A stretch of DNA of 64,000 nucleotides from Massilia sp. CFBP 13721 (GTDB taxonomy: Bacteria; Pseudomonadota; Gammaproteobacteria; Burkholderiales; Burkholderiaceae_D): assembly GCF_014842025.1 (NCBI RefSeq), contig NZ_JACYUY010000020.1, positions 18,618 through 82,617 of the forward strand, in the 5' to 3' direction. The notes below the pieces were generated by a model. The model made no database searches and had not been told where the DNA came from. It saw nothing but the letters and a program-made list of their open reading frames with translations. Position numbers and translations under genes: made by a program. Within the stretch, counting starts at the first letter, position 1. Every line of letters starts with the position of its first letter. This document shows, one piece after another, positions 57,309-64,000 of this stretch.

Positions 57309-58940
57309 ATGGCTCTTCCGACGTCGCCCCCACTTGGTTCATTACAAGAAAGCCTGAGCGGACAGGCTGCGGCAGCGCGACGCACGGCGGCGCCGGGCGC
57401 CGTCCAGCGTGCCGATGGCGGCGATGGCGCCCTGGCGCTTTACCGCGCGCTTGCCGAGCAGTTGCCGCGCGGCGCCGTCTTTGTTGTCGACCAGGCGCTG
57501 CGTTATGTGCTGGCCGCCGGTTCCGGGCTGCGCGTTGCCGGCTTCGTTCCGGCCGACTTCGAAGGGCGCAGCCTGTGCGAGGCCTTGCCACCCCATCTGC
57601 TGGCGCAGCACACCGAGGATTACCGCGCGATCCTGGCCGGCGGCACCATCGTGCGCGAACACGAGGTGGGCGGCCAGTGGTACCTGTCGCACGGCGTGCC
57701 GCTCGCCGACCAGCATGGCAGCGTGCATGCGGCGCTGGTCATCTCCTACGACATCAGCGAAAGCAAGCATGCCGAAGCGCGCCTGCGCCTGCTCGACCGG
57801 CTGGCCGATGGCATTCGCGCGGCCGCCGGACCGGACGACATCGGCGCCGCCGCCTGCGCCCTGATCGAGGAAGTGTGTGGCGCCGTGCGCTGCGTCGTCG
57901 CGCGCGTCCATGGCGAGATCGGCGCGATGGAGATTGACGCCGGGGAGGTACACAGCGTGGCGCTGGCCGAGTTCGGCGCCGGGGTCGTCGCCCGGCTGGC
58001 GCGCGGCGAAACCGTACAGGCTGGAGCACCACCCATGGCGCCGGCCGCTGCGTACGTGCTGGTGCCGCACATGGCCGCCGGGCGGCCGGCCGGCATTACC
58101 GCCATCGTCGGGCACGCCGCCAGGACCTGGCGCGGCGACGACCTGGCGCTGGCCGCCGAGATTGCCGACCGCGCCTGGGTGCACATGGACCGCCTGTGGC
58201 TGATGGACGCCTTGCGCGAGGCCGACCGCTGCAAGGACCAGTTCCTGGCCGCGCTGGCGCAGCAGCTGCGCAGTCCGCTGAGCGTGGTGCGCAACAGCCT
58301 GGCGCTGCTGGGACGGCCCGGCAGCGCGGTGATGCCGGAAGCGGTGGTCGCGCTGATGGAACGGCAGTTCGGCCACATGAACCGCCTGATCGAGGACGTG
58401 CTCGATACCTCGTATATCTGTTACGGGCAGGCCCAGCTGATGCGCCACCGCCTGGTCCTGCAGGATGCGGTGGTGGCCGCGGTCGACGCCGCGCGCGCCA
58501 TGGTGTCGGCGAAAACGCACCAGCTGTCGGTGGCGATGCCGCGCGAACCGATCCTGCTGATGGCCGACCCGACCCGGCTGGCGCAGGCCTTCAATGCCGT
58601 GCTGGCGAATGCGATCAAGTACTCGCGCGCGCCGGCGCGGATCCTGGTGGAAGTCGAATTGCGCGGCGCGCAGGCGCTGGTGCGGGTGAGCGACAACGGC
58701 ATCGGCATGTCGCCACGCACGCTGGCGCGCCTGTTCGAACTGTTTACGCGCGTCGGCGCCGACGGCGCGCCGGTGCCGGGCGGCGGGCTGGGCGTCGGCT
58801 TGTGGATCGCGCGCCAGCTGGTCGAGGCGCATGGCGGCAGGATTGCCGCTGACAGCCGGGGCGCGGACCTGGGCAGCACGTTTACGATCACGCTGCCGGT
58901 CGATGCGGGCGCAGGAGTGAATACAGCATCGAATAAATAA
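57309..58940 (+). CDS. PAS-GAF-type sensor kinase lacking the phospho-acceptor His
   Basis: 543 residues. A PAS-like domain (about 45-155, ending LVISYDISESKHAE) is followed by a GAF-like region (about 160-300), a HisKA-type dimerisation helix (about 305-375) and a HATPase domain (about 420-535). The ATP-binding boxes look intact: NAVLANAIKYS (N), DNGIGMS (G1) and GGGLGVGLWIARQLVEAHGG (G2). In the H-box the usual LSHELRNPL reads LAQQLRSPL, so the phosphorylated His is Gln318 (CAG at 58260-58262). It has no membrane span and no adjacent response regulator. It could be a pseudokinase or allosteric partner of another kinase. The start at 57309 has a poor ribosome site. Confidence 0.85.
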   Translation: MALPTSPPLGSLQESLSGQAAAARRTAAPGAVQRADGGDGALALYRALAEQLPRGAVFVVDQALRYVLAAGSGLRVAGFVPADFEGRSLCEALPPHLLAQHTEDYRAILAGGTIVREHEVGGQWYLSHGVPLADQHGSVHAALVISYDISESKHAEARLRLLDRLADGIRAAAGPDDIGAAACALIEEVCGAVRCVVARVHGEIGAMEIDAGEVHSVALAEFGAGVVARLARGETVQAGAPPMAPAAAYVLVPHMAAGRPAGITAIVGHAARTWRGDDLALAAEIADRAWVHMDRLWLMDALREADRCKDQFLAALAQQLRSPLSVVRNSLALLGRPGSAVMPEAVVALMERQFGHMNRLIEDVLDTSYICYGQAQLMRHRLVLQDAVVAAVDAARAMVSAKTHQLSVAMPREPILLMADPTRLAQAFNAVLANAIKYSRAPARILVEVELRGAQALVRVSDNGIGMSPRTLARLFELFTRVGADGAPVPGGGLGVGLWIARQLVEAHGGRIAADSRGADLGSTFTITLPVDAGAGVNTASNK

Positions 58941-58984
58941 ACAAGTTCGTTTACTTATCGCCATGACAAGCCGACAATACGTGC

Positions 58985-60223
58985 ATGAACCCGCACGCAC
59001 AGTCGACCCGCAACACCCTGCTGATTGCCAGCGCCTGCCTGCTCGGGCTGTTGTCCACCACCGGCGCCTCGCTGCCGTATCCGATCCTGGCGCCGCTCTT
59101 TGGCGGCGACGATGGCGGTAACGGCCTGACCAGCTTCCTCGGGCTGCCGGCCGAATTGCTGCTGGGCGTGGCGCTGATGGTCAATCCCCTCGGCTTGCTG
59201 ATCGGCAGCGCGGTGCTGGGCACGCTCTCCGACCGCTTCGGACGGCGCCGCATGCTGCTCGCCACGGCGCTCGGCAGCGCGCTGGGGCACGGGTTGACGG
59301 CGGCGGCGCTGGTGGCTGAATCGTATCCGCTGTTCCTGCTGGCCCGTTTCGGCACCGGCCTGCTCGAGGGAAACGGGGCAGTCCTGCGCGCCATGCTGGC
59401 GCAACAGCTGACAGGGGGATTGCGCAACCACGCGCTGTCCTGGCTGAACGGCGCCTTCCACCTCGGCTGGCTGGTAGGGCCGCTGCTGGCGGGCCTGACG
59501 GTCGGCATCGCGATTACGCTGCCGTTCGCGATTGCCGCCGGCGCACTGGTGCTGGGCGCCGGCCTGGCTGCATTCTCGCTCGAGCGCGAAGCGGCGGCCC
59601 CGGGGCGCGGCGAGCGCTGGTGGTCGGTCGCGCGCGAGCGCCACGCGTTTACGCTGCTGCGCCACGCGCCGCTGCGCACGCTGTTTTCCGTGCACTTCGG
59701 CTATGCCTGCGGCGTGGCCGCGTTTTACGAATTCTTCCCCTTGTGGCTGGTCGACTTCGGCCGCTACGACGTGCGCCAGATCGCCTTCGTCAACATGGGC
59801 CTGTGCGCGCTGATGACCTTTGCCGCGCTGTTCGCCGGCCGCGCCAGCAGCGCCGACCCGCGCCGCCGCGCCGCCGTCCAGGCCGGCTTCGCGGCGCTGG
59901 CCATTCTGGCAGTCGGCTTCGGCAACCTGGGCGTCGGGCTGGCGGCCATTGTCCTGTTCGGCCTGCCGCACGCGTATTACAACGCGACCGTGCAGGGCTG
60001 GGCCGCCGACCAGTTCGCGGGCCATGGCCAGGGCGCCGTCATGGGGCTGCTGTCGACCACCTTTTGCCTAGCGAATATCGTGATGGCGCTGGCCGGCGGC
60101 GTCATGGCGATGGTGGACACGCGCATCGTGCTGGTCGCGGGCGGGGCGATGGCGGTGTGGGCGGCGCTGGCGATGCGCGGCTGGAGCGCGCGCGGCGCAC
60201 TGGCTGGACTGGAGACGAAATGA
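58985..60223 (+). CDS. MFS transporter
   Basis: 412 residues with 12 predicted helices. The motif-A loop between TM2 and TM3 reads GTLSDRFGRRRM, and a second, weaker DPRRR loop lies in the C-terminal half. It is a drug/proton antiporter-like or multidrug family member; the substrate is unknown. Its stop overlaps the start of the HTH gene (ATGA at 60220-60223), so transporter and regulator are translationally coupled. Confidence 0.88.
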   Translation: MNPHAQSTRNTLLIASACLLGLLSTTGASLPYPILAPLFGGDDGGNGLTSFLGLPAELLLGVALMVNPLGLLIGSAVLGTLSDRFGRRRMLLATALGSALGHGLTAAALVAESYPLFLLARFGTGLLEGNGAVLRAMLAQQLTGGLRNHALSWLNGAFHLGWLVGPLLAGLTVGIAITLPFAIAAGALVLGAGLAAFSLEREAAAPGRGERWWSVARERHAFTLLRHAPLRTLFSVHFGYACGVAAFYEFFPLWLVDFGRYDVRQIAFVNMGLCALMTFAALFAGRASSADPRRRAAVQAGFAALAILAVGFGNLGVGLAAIVLFGLPHAYYNATVQGWAADQFAGHGQGAVMGLLSTTFCLANIVMALAGGVMAMVDTRIVLVAGGAMAVWAALAMRGWSARGALAGLETK

Positions 60224-60843
60224 ATTCGATGGAACAGGTGCTGCTCTTGCTGAAAACGCGCGGACCGCAGACTGCCCAGGCGTTGTCGAACCTGCTCGGC
60301 CTGACCTCGATGAGCGTGCGGCGCCAGCTCGAAGCGGCGGTCGACGACGGCCTGGTGCGCTTCCAGGACAGCGCCGGCAAGGTCGGGCGCCCGGTGCGGC
60401 GCTGGATGCTGACCGATAGCGGGAATGCGCGTTTCCCTGACCGCCATGCCGAGCTGACGCTTGACCTCATCCAGGGGGTGCGTACGCTGTTCGGCGAGAC
60501 CGGGCTGGAGCAGCTGATTGCACTGCACGAGGAGGCCGGCGAGCGCGCCTACCGCGCGCGCCTCGCAGGCAAACTGACACTCGACGAGCGGGTGGCCGCG
60601 CTGGCCGAAGCACGCTCCCTGGAGGGCTACATGGCCGCGACCGAGCCCCGCATCGACGGCAGCGTGCTGCTGCACGAGAACCATTGTCCGATCTGCACGG
60701 CCGCCCAAGCCTGCCAGCAGTTCTGCCGCTCCGAGCTCGATGTGTTTCGGCGCGTGCTCGGGCCGGCGGTAGTCGTCGTGCGGATCGAGCACCAGCTGGA
60801 GGGGGCGCGGCGCTGTACCTACCTGGTGAGTGAGCCCGGGTAG
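60220..60843 (+). CDS. HTH regulator with C-terminal four-cysteine motif (SufR/COG2345-like)
   Basis: 207 residues. The N-terminal winged helix (LLLLKTRGPQTAQALSNLLGLTSMSVRRQLEAAVDDGL) is DeoR/ArsR-like. The C-terminal half has Cys156, Cys159, Cys165 and Cys169 (HCPICTAAQACQQFCRSEL). COG2345 proteins use such cysteines to bind an Fe-S cluster or metal; SufR is the studied member. It probably controls the upstream MFS gene in response to metal, Fe-S or redox state (inferred from coupling). The much longer open frame from 59620 is a shadow of the MFS gene. A bidirectional terminator follows. Confidence 0.9.
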   Translation: MNSMEQVLLLLKTRGPQTAQALSNLLGLTSMSVRRQLEAAVDDGLVRFQDSAGKVGRPVRRWMLTDSGNARFPDRHAELTLDLIQGVRTLFGETGLEQLIALHEEAGERAYRARLAGKLTLDERVAALAEARSLEGYMAATEPRIDGSVLLHENHCPICTAAQACQQFCRSELDVFRRVLGPAVVVVRIEHQLEGARRCTYLVSEPG

Positions 60844-60874
60844 GGCGACCGGACAGGAGGTCGCACACGTTAAA

Positions 60875-60902
60875 AAAATGCCGCTGTCTCCAGCGGCATT
60901 TT
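60875..60902. terminator. Bidirectional terminator between convergent genes
   Basis: A perfect 12-bp stem AAAATGCCGCTG/CAGCGGCATTTT with loop TCTC. It serves the HTH gene and the convergent MHS transporter. Confidence 0.9.
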
Positions 60903-60923
60903 CGTTTGCAACGCCTGCGACGC

Positions 60924-62624
60924 TCAGTCGGCGGCGTAGATGTTGTTGTCCTTGGTTTCGCGCACGAAGAGCGCACCGATGACGACGCAGACCAGGGCGA
61001 CGATGATCGGATACCAGAGGCCATAGTAGATGTTGCCGTTGGCCGCCACCAGGGCGAACGAAATGGTTGGCAGCAAGCCGCCGAACCAGCCGTTACCGAT
61101 GTGGTAAGGCAGCGACATCGAGCTGTAGCGGATACGGGTCGGGAACATCTCGACCAGCATCGCCGCGATCGGGCCGTAGACCATGGTCACGTACAGTACC
61201 AGGATGAACAGCATCAGCACCAGCATCGGCTTGTTGATGCGGGCCGGGTCGGCTTTCTCGGGGTAGCCCGCGGTCTTGAGCGTGGCGACGACTTCCTTGT
61301 TGAGGGCAGTCTGGCGTGCCACGTCGTCCTTGACGAAATTCAGGCCGTCCGGAGTCATGGTCGCGTTGAACGACTGGATGACCTTGTCGCCGACCTTGAT
61401 TTGCGCCACGGTGCCGGCCGGTGCGGCGACGGTGTCGTAGTTGACCGAAGCGTTGGTCAGCATGCGCGTGGCGATGTCGCAGGAGGACGGGAATTTCGCG
61501 GTGCCGGTCGGGTCGACCTGGAAGTGGCAGGTGGCCGGGTCGGCGACCACGGTGACCGGCGAGGTGGCGATGGCCTGCTCCAGGGCCGGGTTGCCGTAGT
61601 GGGTGATGGCCTTGAAAATCGGGAAGTAGGTGGCCGCGGCGATGAGGCAGCCGCCGAGGATGATCCACTTGCGGCCGATCTTGTCCGACAGCGTGCCGAA
61701 CACGAGGAAGAAAGGCGTACCCAGCAACAGGGCGACGGCGATCAGGATGTTCGCGGTCGAGCCGTCGATCTTCAGGATTTTTTCCAGGAAGAACAGGGCG
61801 TAGAACTGGCCGGTGTACCAGACCACGGCCTGGCCCATCGTCAGGCCGACCAGGGCCAGGATGACGATCTTGGCGTTCTTCCAGTTGAGGAAGGCTTCCG
61901 ACAGCGGCGCTTTCGAGGTCTTGCCTTCGGCCTTCATCTTGGCGAAGGCCGGCGATTCCGCCATCGACAGCCGGATCCAGACCGAGACGCCCAGCAGGAC
62001 GACCGACAGCAGGAAAGGAATGCGCCAGCCCCAGGCGGTAAATTCGGCTTCGCCGACGGCGGTGCGGGTGGCCAGGATGACCAGCAGCGACAGGAACAGG
62101 CCCATGGTCGCGGTGGTCTGGATCCAGGCGGTGAAGAAGCCGCGCTTGCCTTCCGGCGCATGTTCGGCAACGTAGGTCGCCGCGCCGCCGTATTCGCCGC
62201 CCAGCGCCAGGCCTTGCAGGATGCGCAGGGTGACCAGGATGATCGGGGCCGCGATGCCGATCGAGGCGTAGCCCGGCAGCAGGCCGACGATGAAGGTCGA
62301 ACCGCCCATCAGCAGGATGGTGACCAGGAAGGTGTATTTGCGGCCGATCATGTCGCCCAGGCGGCCGAACACGAGGGCGCCGAACGGCCGCACGATGAAG
62401 CCGGCCGCGAAGGTGAGCAGGGCGAAGATAAAGGAGGTGGTGGGATCACCAAGGAAGAACTGCTTGCCGATGATGGCGGCAAGCGAACCGTAGAGGTAGA
62501 AATCGTACCATTCGAAAACGGTGCCAAGCGAGGACGCAAAGATCACCTTGCGTTCTTCCTTGGTCATCCCCTGGGAGGAAGGCACTGCCTTGCCGCCCGC
62601 GGTCATGCCGGGTGTGATAGCCAT
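60924..62624 (-). CDS. MHS-family MFS transporter
   Basis: 566 residues, longer than the usual 430-550 for metabolite:H+ symporters. The family start ASSLGTVFEWYDFYLYGSLA and motif GRLGDMIGRKYTF are clear. An insert of about 100 residues (about 340-440) between two late helices is predicted to be outside the membrane; it contains two cysteines (ATCHFQVDP and SSCDIATR) that could form a disulfide. Relatives import dicarboxylates, proline/betaine, shikimate or alpha-ketoglutarate; this one cannot be assigned. It is divergent from the thiolase gene, and their shared region holds three phased direct repeats. Confidence 0.9.
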   Translation of the reverse strand: MAITPGMTAGGKAVPSSQGMTKEERKVIFASSLGTVFEWYDFYLYGSLAAIIGKQFFLGDPTTSFIFALLTFAAGFIVRPFGALVFGRLGDMIGRKYTFLVTILLMGGSTFIVGLLPGYASIGIAAPIILVTLRILQGLALGGEYGGAATYVAEHAPEGKRGFFTAWIQTTATMGLFLSLLVILATRTAVGEAEFTAWGWRIPFLLSVVLLGVSVWIRLSMAESPAFAKMKAEGKTSKAPLSEAFLNWKNAKIVILALVGLTMGQAVVWYTGQFYALFFLEKILKIDGSTANILIAVALLLGTPFFLVFGTLSDKIGRKWIILGGCLIAAATYFPIFKAITHYGNPALEQAIATSPVTVVADPATCHFQVDPTGTAKFPSSCDIATRMLTNASVNYDTVAAPAGTVAQIKVGDKVIQSFNATMTPDGLNFVKDDVARQTALNKEVVATLKTAGYPEKADPARINKPMLVLMLFILVLYVTMVYGPIAAMLVEMFPTRIRYSSMSLPYHIGNGWFGGLLPTISFALVAANGNIYYGLWYPIIVALVCVVIGALFVRETKDNNIYAAD

Positions 62625-62694
62625 TGTTGTCTCCGTATTAGTCTGTATGCATCGGATAGCCGAAACTCTGTCAGCTGCGACGCAGTGTGTACCG

Positions 62695-62737
62695 CCAAAC
62701 TTACGTCATGCTTGCTCCAAACTTACCCCAAACTTAC
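62695..62737. promoter_or_regulatory. Three CCAAACTTAC direct repeats
   Basis: Copies of CCAAACTTAC at 62695-62704, 62717-62726 and 62728-62737. The spacings are 22 and 11 bp, about two and one helical turns, so all three face the same side of the DNA. They lie between the divergent MHS and thiolase genes, nearer the MHS gene. A regulator-binding array is the likely meaning. Confidence 0.5.
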
Positions 62738-62915
62738 AGCTTATTGACGAGCCCGATTGCGGCCAGTTGAATGGGCTCGGCTCTCATTATTTGGACAGCG
62801 GGCAGGGCTGGAAAGATCCGGAACAATGCGTTGAGGCCGGTCAGAGAATTTGCGAACGGTCGTACTTAATCGTGTTATTCTCAACTGTCAAAAACCAATA
62901 ACCAGGGAGACCAGC

Positions 62916-64000
62916 ATGCAAGACGCAGTGATCGTATCGACCGCCCGTACCGGGCTGGCCAAGTCGTGGAAGGGCGCCTTCAACATGACCCACGGCGCCA
63001 CGCTCGGCGGCCACGTGCTGGCGGCGGCGGTCGCACGCGCCGGCATCGAGCCCGGTGAAGTCGAGGACGTGGTCATGGGCTGCGCCAATCCGGAAGGCGC
63101 CACCGGCGCCAACATCGCGCGCCAGATCGCGCTGCGCGCCGGCTGCCCGACCACCGTGCCCGGCATGACGGTCAACCGCTTCTGCTCCTCCGGCCTGCAG
63201 ACGATCGCGCTGGCGGCCCAGCGCATCATCGCCGGCGAGAGCGACATCATCGCCGCCGGCGGCGTCGAATCGATCTCTTGCGTGCAGCAGGAAATGAATA
63301 CGCACATGCTCACCGACCCCTGGCTGCGCGCGCACAAGCCGGAAATCTACTGGCCAATGCTGCAGACCGCCGAGACGGTCGCCAAACGTTATGGCATCCC
63401 CAGGGAACGCCAGGATGCCTACGGCGTGCAGAGCCAGCAGCGCGCCGCCGCCGCCCAGGCCGCCGGCCTGTTCAACGAGGAAATCGTGCCGATGACGACG
63501 ATCATGGGCGTGGCCGACAAGGCGTCGGGACGGCTGATGACGCGCGAAGTGACGATCGCCGCCGACGAGGGCATCCGCGCCGATACGACGCTCGAGGGCG
63601 TGGCAAAGATCCGCACGGCGTTGCCCGGCGGCGTGATCACGGCCGGCAACGCGAGCCAGTTTTCGGATGGCGCATCATGCTCGATCCTGATGAGCCGCGG
63701 CGTGGCCGAAGCGAAGGGCTTGCAGCCGCTGGGCGTGTTCCGTGGCTTTGCCGTCGCTGGTTGCGAGCCGGACGAGATGGGCATCGGTCCCGTGTTCGCG
63801 GTGCCCAAGCTGCTGCATAAGGCTGGCCTGACGGCCGCCGACATCGGCCTGTGGGAACTGAACGAAGCCTTTGCGGTGCAGGTACTGTATTGCGCCGACA
63901 AGCTCGGCATCCCGATGGAGCGCCTGAACGTGAACGGCGGCGCGATCGCCGTCGGCCACCCGTATGGCGTGTCCGGCGCACGCCTGGTCGGCCACGCGCT
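62916..64000 (+). CDS. Acetyl-CoA C-acyltransferase (thiolase), 3' end outside window
   Basis: The first 361 residues of a thiolase of about 390. The active-site Cys90 is in NRFCSSGLQT. WELNEAFAVQ and GGAIAVGHPYGVSGARL (catalytic His) are visible before the window ends; the final CxG motif is cut off. It catalyses thiolytic cleavage of 3-ketoacyl-CoA, or condensation. GGGAG precedes the ATG at 62916. With the bifunctional enzyme (55038-57125) and acyl-CoA ligase (51326-52975) it would complete a beta-oxidation set, although the genes are not contiguous. Confidence 0.95.
   Translation, partial: MQDAVIVSTARTGLAKSWKGAFNMTHGATLGGHVLAAAVARAGIEPGEVEDVVMGCANPEGATGANIARQIALRAGCPTTVPGMTVNRFCSSGLQTIALAAQRIIAGESDIIAAGGVESISCVQQEMNTHMLTDPWLRAHKPEIYWPMLQTAETVAKRYGIPRERQDAYGVQSQQRAAAAQAAGLFNEEIVPMTTIMGVADKASGRLMTREVTIAADEGIRADTTLEGVAKIRTALPGGVITAGNASQFSDGASCSILMSRGVAEAKGLQPLGVFRGFAVAGCEPDEMGIGPVFAVPKLLHKAGLTAADIGLWELNEAFAVQVLYCADKLGIPMERLNVNGGAIAVGHPYGVSGARLVGHA

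Noticed and set aside
59620..60843. 407-codon reading of the HTH regulator frame
   Set aside because: The first 200 residues are an alternative frame of the MFS gene; the true start is the ATGA overlap at 60220.

Overview
The window looks like a chromosome segment of a high-GC betaproteobacterium of the order Burkholderiales, most likely Oxalobacteraceae (Massilia/Telluria/Duganella-like). This rests on gene content and order: tRNA-Leu-tig-clpP-clpX-lon-hupB-tRNA-Asp-ppiD, thrC-moeA-moaD, hpnCDE, and purL followed by parvulins and bolA-yciB-msrB. Strong GC3 bias makes most long antisense ORFs spurious. No species can be named from the sequence alone. No prophage, CRISPR array, complete IS element or rRNA operon was seen.

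Layout. 1-4467: a threonine/serine catabolic set, with a divergent XRE-cupin regulator facing kbl, an SDR-type threonine dehydrogenase and sdaA. 4468-4924: a repeat array. 4925-7936: thrC-moeA-moaD, without the usual neighbours hom and moaE. 7949-8279: a MITE-like element. 8281-9321: an orphan TRAP binding protein. 9559-11318: a tightly coupled four-gene minus-strand operon (membrane protein, small HTH protein, secreted alpha/beta hydrolase, CxxC membrane protein) behind a near-consensus promoter and two tandem operators. 11465-12703: a flavoprotein. 13006-14733: an envelope-type DUF2807/DUF1700 pair plus a small ORF. 14761-17963: hpnCDE for squalene. 18104-22326: a two-gene RND efflux system. 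22680-31932: the protein-quality-control block (tig, clpP, clpX, lon, ppiD) with hupB, one tRNA-Leu and two identical tRNA-Asp. 32227-36272: mnmH, tesA, an orphan ABC ATPase and nnr. 36370-39966: a fused 5-oxoprolinase. 40348-41970: a receiver-TPR protein. 42128-46150: purL. 46388-48038: two PpiC-type parvulins. 48269-51133: bolA, yciB, msrB, selO. 51326-64000: a lipid-metabolism-rich stretch (acyl-CoA ligase, FadB/FadJ-like bifunctional enzyme, partial thiolase) mixed with a degenerate sensor kinase, two MFS transporters and a four-Cys HTH regulator.

The most striking non-genic signal is a superfamily of intergenic palindromes. They share a 5' foot CGTAGGG(T/C)GG (sometimes GTAA) but carry at least five different stems. 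Most are arranged as inverted pairs, and one pair at 34656-34762 shows a compensatory base-pair change. The foot recalls the GTAG tetranucleotide of REP elements recognised by RAYT (TnpA-REP) transposases, but no RAYT gene is in the window. Other points of interest are a 331-bp candidate MITE with 41-bp terminal repeats, a histidine kinase whose phospho-acceptor His is Gln, divergent genes whose start codons overlap, and a possible archaeo-eukaryotic-primase-like hypothetical protein.
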